Source: Timema cristinae (taxonomy: Eukaryota; Arthropoda; Insecta; Phasmatodea; Timematidae). Taken from it: a DNA stretch of 64,000 nucleotides. Below are positions 1 through 12,637 of the stretch, piece by piece. The stretch is taken from positions 44,609,535 through 44,673,534 of the forward strand of contig JBCFYV010000012.1 of assembly GCA_039000515.1 (NCBI GenBank), given 5' to 3'. The first letter of the stretch is position 1; every line of letters begins with the position of its first letter. The notes beneath the pieces were generated by a model. It was given only the letters and a program-made list of their open reading frames with translations. It was not told where the DNA came from and ran no database searches. The position numbers and the translations under genes are program-made.

Positions 1-48
1 CTCAGTAGAAATACACGCTACTGACTGAGCTAAGCTGTAGAGCACCCT
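1..48 (-). repeat. tRNA-like SINE head fragment (SINE4 type)
   Basis: The complement reads as a tRNA-like D-stem/anticodon-stem segment resembling the better copies at 49810-50035 and 51055-51290. It is cut by the window edge. No tail is visible. Confidence 0.45.
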
Positions 49-1009
49 TCAATGTAAACGAAGTAAACCTCTTATTATTTGGGGTATTTTACTTTCATTT
101 TCTAAACCGACTATTTATTTATATACACGATTTACTCACTAATCTGATTCTATAACAAAAATAACTCTCGGTCTTCCAGTCATTTATTCATTAGTCTGAA
201 AGGTGATATCCTAACTTTACAAACTATAAATTTCATTTTCATTCTGATGCGAACTGGCTTATTCACTTGATTATTTCACGAACTAGGTAAAAAGTTCCAT
301 TAACTCTTGCCCAGTTCATGGAATAGAACTTATTGTACTATCTACAACAAGTTTATCTGAAACTTATTTTAAGATATTATATTAAACTAACACAACCTAA
401 CTTAACCTAATCTTCCCTCAGAATTTTTTATACTTCATTTTGGAGTAAGTCATATATTTATACAACGCATCGTAGAGTGAAATATTATTTTAACATCGAA
501 TGTCTACACAGAATTTTCTAGCATACTGAGGGGTACTACATGAGAAAATACTAAGACACACTAGTTTGATATTTTGATATTTGTCAATGCCAAAATGTAG
601 ATGGAAGGTATATTGTTCCTGAACAGTTGCAAAAATGTATGTTTAAAGATTATTGAAAACATCTTTAAAATAGTAATAACTAGCTAATTTTCGACGTTGT
701 ACGTGAAAATTTACAAATCAGGATTTAAAGTAAAATGCAAGAAACATAAATCTTACATTTCACTTACAAAAAAAAGTCATATCTAGAAAAGGGCCACAAA
801 AGATCATTTAAAATACTTTGAGATTGTTTTAGTGTGATTTATGAATCAACACCTTTTATCTTCTGGGATGTAACTATCACGACCCAACAGATCTTAAGCC
901 TTTCTTTTCTCTCTTTGACACTTAACACTGTTTAAAACATAAGGAAGAGAAGAGCAAAAATAATAGTTTTTGTCTCAAAGCCTAAAACCAGTCAAAGATG
1001 TCTTAAAAT
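49..1009. other. AT-rich sequence without recognisable feature
   Basis: No open frame with homology that I recognise, no tandem repeat and no terminal inverted repeat seen. Confidence 0.5.
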
Positions 1010-1700
1010 AGAGACTTTACTAAAAACTTGTAAAATTTGTGAAAGTAAATATTATAAATTGTTGCAGAAATACTCCATCGAGGAACATTAAATAATACTC
1101 CTTGTTACAGAAACATTAAGAAAAGAGGAACATCTCTGTCCATCGAAGATCATAACAATCTAGTTCAAATTTACTTGTAGTTCAAAAACTATTGGTTTTA
1201 TAAAAAATATATTTCAATTTGAGGATCTTTATTTCTAATAGTACTAAAAATGTCCAATGATAAGTTATTTAGTATCCTAAATAGCTGCGAATATATGACC
1301 AAAATTGGAATTTTCTGCTTATGTAAAATACACTCGAAATATTTTTTATGGAAAAATGAGAGTTTCAATTGTTTTAAATTTGTCTTACAGTGTTAAACAA
1401 TGCTTGAATACAAAATTTAATCAAAATCGTTTAGAGTGGATTTTGAGAATATAATTTTTTTAATCGTTTTGGCCTACATCTAATTCTAAATACTCCTCAG
1501 CGGTACCTTGCTAAAACACAATATGCCAATTTTTAGACCTATTTGTTGAATGGTTTCAGCTCTTTGCCGAGATACAGACAGACGGCATCACGAAAACCAC
1601 TTTTAAGTTTCAGTGGGACATGAAACGTCGGCATTTATCAAAATGTCTAGTTATATTTTTTGACGAACACAATACTTATTTCTCCGAGGCGTCGAGAGAA
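1010..1700 (+). repeat. Degenerate copy of dispersed repeat R1
   Basis: Shares the order of short conserved blocks with the R1 copies at 4291-5870 and 45531-46600: a 'ggttttata' block, 'taagttatttagtat', 'atcaaaatcgtt', then 'acagacagacgg', 'accactttt', 'catgaaacgtcg', and finally 'ttttttgacgaacacaatact'. The ends are eroded. Confidence 0.6.
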
Positions 1701-4009
1701 AATAAATATTAGCTGAGTGATGAAATAACCTAATTTAGGATATTTTTATTTCTTAAATGATTGTGAAGAGAAATGTGATTTTCACAGCTGTTAATAACTT
1801 TTGAAAAAAAAAAAAGACACATGTATGTGTTCTCCTCAACACTAAATTAAATAATCACCACATAGTAATCTCATCCCCTCACCACGCAATTTTAACTTAT
1901 AAGTACTTAATGACAAGTGCCCACTTTATTTACGAGTCCTTATAGAACCGGTTTTATATTCTACCCAAAAGTCACTATAAAGATACATTTAGAAAAAGGG
2001 CTGACTCAATAATAATGAGTCCAACAGGTGTTCTTGGCTCTAACCATGGAAGTTGGTCTTCGTTTAGGGTGATAAATTAAATCTAGGATTTAATCAAAAA
2101 AAGACTGAATACGCGGTAAACCATTAATTGATACCTATCCAGCCTTTATAAATTTAGTAGCCATACCTTGATCTATTTTGATGCCAAACCGTGATTATTT
2201 AAACTTTTACTTTTACAGATTTCAAATTTGATAGTATTTATTGAAATGTCGCTAAGACTTGCTTTTTTTTTATAATGTGAAGGTATAGTCGTTCAAGAAA
2301 ACTTTATCTAGACAACAAATGGGTTGAATCTTCAAACGGACGGGCATCTTAGTTTTTGATAGATTATGAACAAATTTATAAAGTTACAAGGCAAAGTCTC
2401 ATGATCCTATGCCTTCATATTTTGTGGTCATCAATCTTTAAGCTTCCTAACAGCTAACAATGCAAGTGGTTAGTTGGAAAAGGTAAAAATAATATATAAA
2501 ACCATAGGAGTTAAGCAGCAAGGTTTACAATAACTCAGTGTTGGACTTGTGTTGGGTTTCAACTTTGGGCTTTTAGGAAATGAATCGTTTAGTTACCACT
2601 TATTGTCACATTAAACAATAATTATATTTTTGTTTTTTCCTTAAATATGTGATTTGATATGTTTTAGTATGGACTTCATTTAATTAGTTTGATATCTTAT
2701 TGAAAACCCTTTCGATCGCATCTCACATTTATAAACGTTGTAACTTATCTTTAAATGTTTTTTTATATTATTTAATTAGATTGACCAAATACAATATTAT
2801 CCTTAGTAAATTAGTAAGTTAATGGAAATCTAGAATCTACCATTTATAAAAATGTATTTCAGATTTTAACTCTTTTGTAAAATATATATATTTCTTGATA
2901 GATAATTTTTAATATTGAAAATTCAACAAACTGTCTTGGTTAAAAGTAAATTATAGCTATAGATTTGAGGATAGTAAGAAAAACATAAATTACAAACAAC
3001 TTTTAAGCAAAACTAACCTTAGTAGGGCCTATACACCAGTGGTTTTCGAAAAGTAACCTCACCACCACGGGTAAATCAAACCAGACGTGATTGGTGTCTT
3101 AGTCCGAAAGTATACCGAAACAATCGATTGAGGCAGTTTCCTAATTGTCTTCTGTTTGTATTATTGTTCTATAATGTGCTTTGTCATTCAAGCAAAATAT
3201 GTCTAAGGCTTTATTAATGTTTACTCTCCTTAGTTATATTCTTTGGACTAAATCATCAAACTCATTGTTAGCCACTGATGTCGTCCAACCTTAATTTTAA
3301 ATATCTATATTCTCCTTCATCCTTACCCGCTTTTAACCCTAAGGACTTCTCCAGTCTGTTTTGTCTTGTCAAAGGATGCTGTAGAACATAGCCGAGACAC
3401 GATGTTAACAAGGTATCTTCGCAGATAGTACACTATCCATCCAATCACTCCCCTCGCTTGTAAACCTGCCCTTAACTACACAATTAACAAACAAGCTGAC
3501 AGCCGGTTTTCAACAAGGATTACTTTTCAATTGATTGTTCCAGCTCGCGGTCGAGAGAATTAATTACTTACGTCTCAACCGCACCTTCATCCCTTGACCT
3601 TATTTTTATAGCATGCAGGAAAAGTTATTGTTGTCGATACAGATAACATGTTATTTTATCTATTAAGGGAAATGTAAACTAATACTATCTTAGTTTTATC
3701 CCAGACAGAGTTGCTTGTACTTTGAATGGCTTTATTTTGAACTTGTTAGAATAGGAGAAAAGGCATAACTCTATACAATTGTAGCTAACTGGTGGATCGT
3801 TACAGCGATGGCTGCAGTTTAAAACACTAAAATGTATTCTAAACTTTTTATTGAGATAATATCTATATACTATTCCCTCACTAACCTTTCCATTATAAAT
3901 TTTACTCTTCAAAGGCTTATTAACTTTACATATGTATTTAGCTTTCAATGTTTAATTTGAATCAAAATTTAAATTTCTCCCTCTTCACGAAATGGTGAGA
4001 ACTTTAAAA
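1701..4009. other. Unassigned AT-rich sequence
   Basis: No coding signal. An 87-codon open frame at 3685-3948 on the minus strand has no recognisable domain and no supporting start context; I treat it as chance. Confidence 0.5.
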
Positions 4010-4280
4010 CGGTGCCTCTCCTAGGTATCAATCTATTTGTTGCACCAAACCACTGAAGTAAGAATTGAGCCATTATTATTTTTAACCAAAGAGAAATATT
4101 TTATTTACCTATACACAATTATACACAAATCATGGTTTCTGTGGTGTTGTAAATAAAGAATGGTAGTAAAGTACTGCTCGCACAGAAGGACAGGATAGTA
4201 ATTCGCTAGTGAAATTGGGTTTTAGTTTTAGGCTACTAATTTTGCCCGCATCCTGGACCACTAACCTTAAAAATGCGTGT
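4010..4280 (+). repeat. Dispersed repeat R3, copy a
   Basis: Matches copies b (6770-7030) and c (7185-7455) in the same orientation. Shared landmarks are 'tatttgttgcac/gtacca', 'ttattatttttaacca', 'catggt...gtaa(g)caaagaat' and, at the end, 'gacatcctgga(c)c..ctaac'. Non-coding; class unknown. Confidence 0.6.
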
Positions 4281-4290
4281 TCGTGTTTCA

Positions 4291-5870
4291 TCTTTCTCGC
4301 TCTGTTGTTTAAAAATGGAGATATTTACTCAAAACTCGTAATATATTTTGTGAAACAAAATAATAAACACTACCAAACCCAAGCATAAATTGAACTATAT
4401 TTATGTAAAAAAAAATTGAGTCCTGGTTTAAAATATTATAATTCTATTTTTAAAGAATTGATGTCCTCATTTTTATGTTTGGACCGATAAAAAAGATCAA
4501 TGTTGGGTCCACAAGGGTCAACACTTCGTATTAAAATTTCAACTTCCGGTTAAAATTTTCGACATTTTATTAGGTGTTGCAAATCTTCAAGCCATCGCAT
4601 TGTTATTAAATTCCTCATTTATAAATTTTGACTAATAAAAATTTAAATATTGTTTATTGCATCTAAAATGGAGATATATTATTTTTGTAACAACATTTCT
4701 CAAGAGAGTTAAGTAAAAACAACATAAACCTTTTGACATACTTACTTATATTTATTTACTCTATGGCATTAGAGAATTATTGCGTTAAAACTTAAAGTGG
4801 TATCGCTTTACAACTACTCACAAAATCGAATTAATTTATTTGACAATATCGCAGAAACTGTTGGTTTTATACAAATATATTTCATATAAAAGTTTTTATT
4901 TTTAAAATTACTACAATTTTGCAAAGAAAAGTTATTTAGTATCTCAAATAGTTGGGGAGATACGGGGTTCTACTTCTGTAAATTACCCTTAAAGTCATTT
5001 TCATGGGAAAATGAAAACAGCCAGTTTATTTATAATCTTAATCGACGCCTAGATACGAGTTTTAATCAAAATCGTTGATCCAATTTTGAGAAAATCGATT
5101 TTTTTCTCTTTTCGCCCTTTATTAAACTATTCTTAATTTTAAGTTTAAAAAGACACACAGACAGACGTCATTGCAAAGACCACCTTTTAGGGTTCGGGGG
5201 TCATGAGACGTCGACATTCATCAACATTTCGGGTTAGATTTTTTTACGGTCGCAACACTTTTACCTTTTGTGTTCGAAAAAGTTAAAACATATATATATT
5301 TGCATATAACTTTAAAGTTATTGGTTTTATAAATATATGCTTCAAATAAAATATTTGTATTAAAAATAGACATACATATTTGTAATGATAAGTAATTTCA
5401 TATCTCAAATAGTTTAGGAGATCTAAAAAAAAAATTATTTTACGCGTCAGAACGGAGAACTTAAAGTAATTTTGCTGAAATATTGAGAGCATACATTTAG
5501 TTTAGAATATTTAGAAATGTTTAGAAATAAAATTCAACCGAAATAGTTATATCTGATTTTGAGAAAATCGAATTTTTCTCTTTTTGCCCTTCAGTAAACT
5601 ACCCTTAATTTTAGGGTTGGATATCCAATTCCAAAAACCCCTGGGGTAACCCTATGAAAACCCTAGATACCAAGTTTACCCCAATCGGTAAAATAGTTTA
5701 GGCTCTAGTTGGAGGTACAGTACATACAGACAAACAGACGGAAATTCAAAAACCACTTTTTCGAATTCGGGGGGGGGGGGGGGTCTTGAAACATTGAGAT
5801 TCATCAAAATCTCGAGTTCGAATTTTTTGACGATCACAATACTTTCTCTACTTTAAGATAGCAAGAAAGT
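4291..5870 (+). repeat. R1 repeat with an internal duplication
   Basis: Starts with 'ctttctcgct' and ends with 'agcaagaaagt', a short terminal inverted repeat also present at the ends of the cleaner copy at 45531-46600. This copy is about 1.58 kb against 1.07 kb because the second half (about 4860-5262) is repeated at about 5310-5866. Each repeat ends in the R1 3' block ('cagacagacg', 'ccac.ttt', a G-run, 'cgtcgacattcatca', 'ttttttacg'). Non-coding. It could be a non-autonomous DNA transposon. Confidence 0.6.
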
Positions 5871-6195
5871 AAAAAAATGTGAGAAATTGAGCAAATATGT
5901 GATTGTGTGTTTGAGTGATTGTAAGATTAAGATCTTTAGTAATACAAAGTGGGTGACAAAGTGTGATAGAGTGAGTATGAGAAAGTGAGTTTGAAAGAGT
6001 AATTGTGAAAGAGCGAGCGTCTAAGAGTGAATTTTAAAAATTGTGTTAAAGAGAGCTAGAATGTGTTATAAAGAGTGAGAGTATAAAATAGAGTATGTGA
6101 AAGAGCGTGTGAGAGATAGAAGTAAGTGTGTGAAAAAGATTGTGGGGGGGGGTGTTTTTAGGGGGGGTTTATAGGGGGGGGGGGAGAGAGAAGAG
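5765..6195 (+). repeat. Low-complexity G-runs and GA/GT-rich tract
   Basis: A run of about 15 G at 5770, then degenerate gagtg/gaaag/tgtga simple sequence from 5875 to 6130, then several G-runs at 6140-6190. No gene. The G-runs are G-quadruplex-prone on the plus strand. Confidence 0.7.
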
Positions 6196-6769
6196 ATATG
6201 GGGGTTATTAAACATTACTTTGAAATATTACCAAAATGCACTCAAATTCAAGTGGTAGCTGGGAAAATTAACTAATTTATTATTACTGTGACACTATTTA
6301 AAAAAAATTAACACCAAAATCCATACTTAAACAATTGAAATGACTATCTAAATATTTTTCAAGATCATTTCATCAATTTTGTAAATTATAATACACCAAA
6401 ACATATTTAAACATAATTGTATGGTTTTTAACCTATAATTCATTGGCGAAACAAAAAACAAGAAAATATTTTCTCGAAATTGATTTAAACTTTAAAATTG
6501 GAAATCATAGTCAATACTGTTGATTTAAAAATTGCAAATTAACTAACGATAACTACATTCTAATAACAATAAATACTTCCCCAGTTTACAAAATGGATTC
6601 TTCAATTAAAGTATGTGAGTAAAGATATGCTAGAACCAGCTATTATAAAGGCCATTCTGTGATTAGAGGTAAATATTAAAAAATAAAAAAGAAGGATAAA
6701 AGTATCAACGTAATAAAAGTTACATACAAATATTTCAAGCCTCCTATTATTGGTTTGTTTGATATGTAT
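6196..6769. other. Unassigned AT-rich sequence
   Basis: Nothing recognised on either strand. Confidence 0.5.
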
Positions 6770-7030
6770 AGATGTTTGCCATCATGTTTATATTTGTTGC
6801 ACTCTACAACTTAAGTAAGAGTCAAGTTATTATTTTTAACCAAATATAAATATTTGATTTACAGATATAAAACGATGCACAAATGAGGATTTCCATGGTG
6901 ATGTAAGCAAAGAATGAGTAGTTGAAAATTCATTGGGAAGATAGTGTTTTCGCTGGAAACTAATATTTTTTACGACATCCTGAACTGCTAAACTTAATAA
7001 TGAGTGGTCTTTTGTCAAAATCAGTTTAGT
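6770..7030 (+). repeat. Dispersed repeat R3, copy b
   Basis: Direct-repeat relative of 4010-4280 and 7185-7455. Shares the 'attatttttaaccaaatataaata' region, 'catggtgatgtaagcaaagaat' and 'cgacatcctgaac'. The minus-strand 60-codon frame here is a by-product. Confidence 0.6.
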
Positions 7031-7184
7031 TATTTTTTAGCAATTTCAATTACCGTAAAGGGGCTTAGTAAATAATACATAAGAACAGAGGCAATTCTTT
7101 AAAGTCAAGGAAGAGGAAGGCTAAACTCAACAATGCAAAAACTATATATAATTTTTTTGTTAATACCTTCAGTTTGTTTGATAG

Positions 7185-7455
7185 ATATACCAATAATTGC
7201 CGTAATCTTTCTATTTGTTGTACCATAACCATTAAAGTAAGATTTATGTTGGTATTATTATTTGTAACCAGATATAAATATTGTATTTCTATGTTTACTC
7301 TCATAGACAAATCGGTGTCATCATGGTGAAGTAAGCAAAGATTTAAGGGTTGTAAATTCTCCGTAAAAATAAAATTTTAGTTGGAAGATACTATTTTTCC
7401 CGACATCCTGGACCTCTAACCTTTAAAAAGAGAGTTCATTTGTCAAAATATTTTA
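7185..7455 (+). repeat. Dispersed repeat R3, copy c
   Basis: About 415 bp downstream of copy b in the same orientation, so b and c form a local tandem pair. Same landmark blocks, ending 'cgacatcctggacctctaac' and 'ttcatttgtcaaaat'. Confidence 0.6.
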
Positions 7456-7774
7456 ATTCATTTCCTCCTAATTTCTAATATTGGAAATAGTGTTATCATA
7501 GTATGTATAAGATATTATTTGTGAATCAATCAGTGTGTAATGAAAATATATTAAATATTTAAGAAATCACAAAGAGTTGTATACATTATTAAACAAGTTT
7601 GTAAAATGTACGGTATATGAAACATTATTAATTTTATATGATAAAAGATTATGGTCGAAAACTTTTAACATGTGTGTTTTTGTAAAAATATACAAATATG
7701 TTAAATTTGAGACCGGTTACGTTTAAGATTATTAGGGTCATGAACAATGATCAGATAATGTGTTATTTAAAATA

Positions 7775-7783
7775 GAACTTATG

Positions 7784-7815
<32 letters not shown>

Positions 7816-7823
7816 AATTATTA

Positions 7824-7856
<33 letters not shown>

Positions 7857-8134
7857 GCACCGCATCTTACTACCCGTTCGGGTTATACGCACTTACGCTA
7901 ATGTGTAATGGTAGGGTGATTGTGAGATGAAATGAAGGACCTACAGTTTAACGTGGAATCCGAACCACGGTGGAGGCCTGGCATTCCCCACATTCACAAG
8001 AAGTCTTGTCAGAGGTGAAGGAAGGTTTGGAAATCAGATAAATTTGTGCCGGGACCGAGGATTGAACCCCGGCCGCCAGCACAGAAGTCTGACACCTTAC
8101 CCCTAGACCACCAGGTCACCGAACTTATGTTATT
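7775..8134 (-). mobile_element. Full-length SINE1 with 14-bp target duplication
   Basis: The insert is 7789-8120 and is flanked by an exact 14-bp duplication GAACTTATGTTATT (7775-7788 and 8121-8134). Read on the minus strand, it opens with a tRNA-like head containing an A-box-like 'TGGTGGTCTAGGGGTAAGG' and a B-box-like 'GGGTTCAATCC'. A unique body follows ('ccgtggttcggattccacgt'), then tail A ('cccgaacgggtagtaagacg', '..cggtgcta') and a long (TAA)n run. This is the best reference copy of the family in the window. Pol III-transcribed and LINE-mobilised by family analogy. Confidence 0.9.
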
Positions 8135-10434
8135 CACTCAATATTTTAATATGCATCAAAGAAGATTATGTATTTTATTGTATATATTTAATTGAAATCC
8201 AACCAGCCCTACTTTCCATAGTAATTGAAATATGTTAGGGCCAGTGTCGTGAAGATTAGAACTTCAATACCCCTCTATTGGTTTTTTGCCACATTGTTTT
8301 TTTCTTTATAAAAGTTTTTCCTATGGCAATTTATAATTATCTACACAATAACTTAAACATATCACAGTTTTACACATCCCCAATCATGCTCACACATCCT
8401 CCCTTGTTCACATTATCTTTGGATAGAATGATCTAGCAACTGATCTGCCACGTTTATTCATTTCACGCAAACTCTTCCTTAAACCATTTATTCACGATAA
8501 TATAGAGAGGTTTAACACCTTCCAATCAGAATACTGGTAAATAAGCCTCTTTGTTTAACATAATCTTATTATTTTTTTTTTTTCTTATTTTCACATATAT
8601 CACTCCAATGATTCTCTTTCAACTTGCATCGTAGTTTAAGAATATTTTGAGTATGTTTCTTTTTTACTAAAGGCCTGAGGATATTGTAGAATTGCATCGA
8701 AACTGGTCGAAAAACGGTGGCTATTCACACAGCGTCACAACTTAAGGATAGAGAGATTACTAATAGATTCTTCAATCATAAACCTAAATTATTTTATATT
8801 CCTTTATTAATTTTTCACTATATTGCAATAACTTTTTCTAAAACTATTTCCTTAGTCTTTTAAAATAATGTTTCTTGAACATTTTACAAGCTTGCTTTGT
8901 ATGTAAAACAACTCTTTGTGATTTTAAAAAAAATCTTTTCATTACACACGGATTGATTCACAAATAATATATGATCTTTCCTTACTTAATTTCAAAATGT
9001 GTTTAAAAACTGGTACATCTAAAAAAAACCTGGACTATCAATTAATAACATTTTGTCTAGTACTAAAGTATATCTAATATGTGAACATATTTTAAAGGTA
9101 GCAATGTTTTAATGTATTTATAGAAATAACCCCAATTTTTTTTAGTTTATTTCGAACTATTTTTTAAATTTATTCAAACAGTTACGCTGAACACTATAAA
9201 TAGAGTTTGTTTTCATTTTCAGGCATTGGCTATTAGCGCACAGTAAAAATTTTAATGCAACGTTTTATAATTTAATTGAGAAAAATATGTGCATATATTT
9301 TTAAGAAAAAATCTCTTTTAATCATACAATAAACTTTATGAACTTAAAATAGTCATTTTTATTTATTAAATAAAGTAAATAAAAATATATTTTGTATGTT
9401 TATATTATTTTAGATTTTAAAAGGTGTAAAAGCATACTATAATTGAAGAAAATTTAAAATAAATATTAAATTAAATCATCATTTTGGGTTGACGCTAGCT
9501 ATCCACATAACCTCTTTCGTTATTTTTTTTTTAAAATAAATCATAGTCCAGTATTTTCTAATCCGTTATTCACCCATATAATGTAATGACTGGTTTTATT
9601 TTAAAAGGCTGGTTATTAATCAATATAAATATAAAATGACAAGGTAGTGACATATTTCAGCCACTTTAAGATCACCTTACTATCGAACATTCAGAATATC
9701 TTTTTTTAAGTTTACATCCTTTGATTGGATAAAACACAAAGATGTACTAAATTAGGATTATATATGAGATTTGTTCAGTAAAATTAGAACTAGAATTAAT
9801 TTATTAAAAGAAGTCGGTTTTCTTGAAAAAAATTGTAAGTTATTCCAATTTTAATCTAACACCTTTATAGTATATTACTTTTTTAGAAAAATTATGAATT
9901 TTACTTTCTCAAAAAGAGTGAAAAGTATTGTAATGGTGAATATTTTCTACATCTAAATTATGATGGCCTATGTGCCACTGAAACCAAAATTATGTATTTA
10001 AAATTATATTGGTCCCCCATGTCTTTCTGAATGTACCTGGGACTAAGGACCAAATAGTTGTATGGGTTTGATTTAAACTTGATATTAAGATGTGTATTTT
10101 CATATATGTATTTTAATTTGAAAATTATCGAATGCTACATTTTTGTTTTATTATTACATTTAAATTAAATTTCAGACATAATCAGAAATTTCAAGACATC
10201 TAATTTACATAAAGTACAAGTTATGAATGAATTATACATGAAGGTTATAAATAAATCCATGTTAGGACAAACACAAAAAGTATTGTACACAGTGAGGCCA
10301 ACTGACCAACAAAATCAACCCTCAGCTGAGTTAGGCACAACTATACAACTTATTAAACAATTTTCACACTTTTTTTTAATAGTAAAACTCAAACTATTGG
10401 GTTATTAAGGAAAAAAAATCTCTTTGTAATATCT
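8135..10434. other. AT-rich sequence with no assigned feature
   Basis: Several poly(A/T) runs. No long open frame, tandem array or inverted repeat noticed. Confidence 0.5.
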
Positions 10435-10720
10435 CGTTTTTGTTTTTGTTTGAACCATATTTAGAAATAACGCATTGTAGAACTAAATATTGCGTTAGAG
10501 CTGAACGTCTGCGTGCCAATTTCTCGATTTCCGAGGTGGCCCCCTTAATATCAAATTTTAACAAAATCCATCAAATCGTTTTAGTAAAAGTTCCAAATAC
10601 AGACAGGGGCACTTTTTTTTTTTTTTTTTTTAGTTCGGGGACACATTAAAATGTAATATCCATCCTAAAATCGAGGATGGTAATGTTCACGATGACAATA
10701 CTTTCTCTAATGAGAAATCA
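10435..10720 (+). repeat. R1 repeat, 3' part only
   Basis: Contains the R1 end signature: 'acagacaggggcac', a long T-run, a 'ggggacacattaaaatgt' block, then 'gatgacaatactttctcta'. The 5' half is missing or unrecognisable. The apparent 69-codon frame is translation of this repeat and its T-run. Confidence 0.55.
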
Positions 10721-11019
10721 AAGTTACAGCGATATCCAAAGACATAGCACGCAACTTCATGGAGAATTTCACCTGACGCCGTTTATATAAAAAAACTGAA
10801 AATAAACTGAACCAAATCAACCTGCCAAATTTACTTAGTACAAATATGTATAGTTTTCTTCTTTTGATTCTCTCTATTAAAATGTCAACCGTATTTAAAG
10901 CACTTCAGCTTTCTATTTTGGACCTTGAATATGAGACATAACAATGAAGGGCCGATTGACAAAGCAGACATAATTTTGTTTTTCTACGTAATAAAATATG
11001 GAAACAATAATGGTCTTAC

Positions 11020-11210
11020 ACTACCCGCTGTGATTATCACGTGGACAAAGGTGTCAGTATTGTTTGGTCTAGCTCACCTTTGACAGAGAGGTCGGGGTTC
11101 AAACCCCAAATGGGAGTAACAAAAGTGTATGGTCCTAAATTATTTCTTCCTTCACGTCAATAAGATTACTCCATGGTGTAAGACTATAAGCGATCTATAT
11201 CATGTTTTCT
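11020..11210 (+). repeat. Degenerate tRNA-derived SINE
   Basis: A B-box-like 'ggggttcaaacccc' at about 11095-11108 is preceded by a tRNA-like head and followed by SINE2-like body fragments ('ggtcctaaat', 'ccttcacg', 'gtgtaagactataa'). Highly decayed. Confidence 0.5.
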
Positions 11211-11639
11211 AAATAATAAATTATATCATTCTCATCCGTAGGTTTTTAGTTAAAATACAGGTATAAATATATCCCTCACTGATACAAGCACAAGATAGGT
11301 GGTAGGATGGTGGTAGTGTTAACTTACCGGGTTGTTCATTTCGTTTAGCCTGTTAAGTAAAAACTGGTTAAAACAAATCAAGGTAAGAATGCTTACTTTA
11401 CATGTCACAGAGGAGAAAATCTTAAGATGTGCCTCTTATTAAAGTTGTAGGTCGTGTTGGAATGTGCATGTGTGTATGTGTGTGTTGTGTGTGTCACTTT
11501 CCAATGTAAAGTAAAATGATGTCCGGGCTGTCTCCTAGAGTTGTCGGACGTCCTATTAGCTTAGAGGATGGGTTGGAATTTGGAGGATGTTCTGGAATGA
11601 TGGGGAGGGGGGATGTTGAGGGTTTTTCTCACCGCTTCT

Positions 11640-11865
11640 TACTATTCATTTGGATTATAAGGTTATATACTAATTACGTTAATGGTTCTAGGAATGGGGA
11701 AGGTTATGTTTATAAGAAATCTACTCGTATTTGCATAGAGGGGTAGTGGAAAACCATTTTGGAAAATCCACCCTCAGCACACCCGAGTGAGATTCTAACC
11801 TCGATCTCTCCGTCATCGTCAGTCTAGTCTACTACGATAGTAAAGCTGTAAACCACCCGGCCTTT
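11640..11865 (-). repeat. SINE2-type element, decayed
   Basis: On the minus strand: a head with B-box-like 'gaggttagaatctc', then 'ggtggattttccaaaatggttttccac' and 'gcaaatacgagtag', ending near 'ccattaacgtaattagtata'. Body blocks match the intact copy at 44433-44695. The 76-codon plus frame that runs into it is not a gene. Confidence 0.7.
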
Positions 11866-12079
11866 TGGAGGGTGTGCTTTAATTTAGAGGGTATGATTTA
11901 ATTTGCAGTTCATGATGTAATTTCATGTCTGAGTTGTAATTTCTATTCTGTGATGTAATCTGGAGTTGTGTTAAAACGTAAAATATTTGCTATAATCTAG
12001 ATTCTTAGTATTAGCCTAATGTATGTGTTAACATCTAGAATATGTTTGTAACCAATGATTTCCGCACGTCCATCATCGA

Positions 12080-12250
12080 CTCTGTCTCAAAATATGAGTG
12101 AAGAATGACCCTGAATACTGTAAGATTTCTAGATAGCTCAGTGGTTAGAGCATGGGCGTACTAAGCCAAAGGTCTCGGGTCCGATTTCCGTGTCTATGTG
12201 TTATTTTTCAATTTCAGAATATGATATCTAGAGTCTGTCTCAAAATTTAG
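12080..12250 (+). repeat. SINE3-type tRNA-like element
   Basis: Contains 'agatagctcagtggttagag' (A-box/D-arm-like), then 'gcgtactaagccaaaggtc' and a decayed B box 'gggtccgattt'. The same head plus the flanking blocks 'ctctgtctcaaaatatgagtga' and 'cagaatatgatatct' recur at 52365-52510. I judge it a SINE rather than a tRNA gene because the stem pairing is broken and the flanks are shared. Confidence 0.65.
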
Positions 12251-12637
12251 AATTTTATTTGTAATTTATAGGTTTAAATATAATTTGAAAGTTTTAAAGG
12301 AATTTGAATTATGTTTGGCATTTCAGAGCTATGTTAATACCAAGGAGTTGTATTGTAATTTAGATATTTTATTTTATTTGAAGAACGTCTTGTTTTTTTG
12401 TGGCTGTTTTGTATTTTGGATGCTATGTTGTAATTTATAGGCTGTATTGTAATTTGGAAGTTGTGTTGGAATGTAAATGGTGTTATAAAATGTCGATGCC
12501 GTGTTGCAGTTTCGAGGCTGTATCTAATCTCTTTGGAATTATTGTTTGTATTGTAGTTTCTGGTTTGGGTTAAAATGTGTATTTTAAGTTTATAGTATTT
12601 AGTGACGTTAGTAATCTGTGTTAATATTGGGTGGGTG

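Noticed and set aside
3685..3948. 87-codon minus-strand frame
   Set aside because: No domain, no homologous neighbour, and within the chance length range for this composition.
7858..8120. Possible tRNA gene in the SINE1 head
   Set aside because: Flanked by SINE body, tail and target duplications, and present in several copies.
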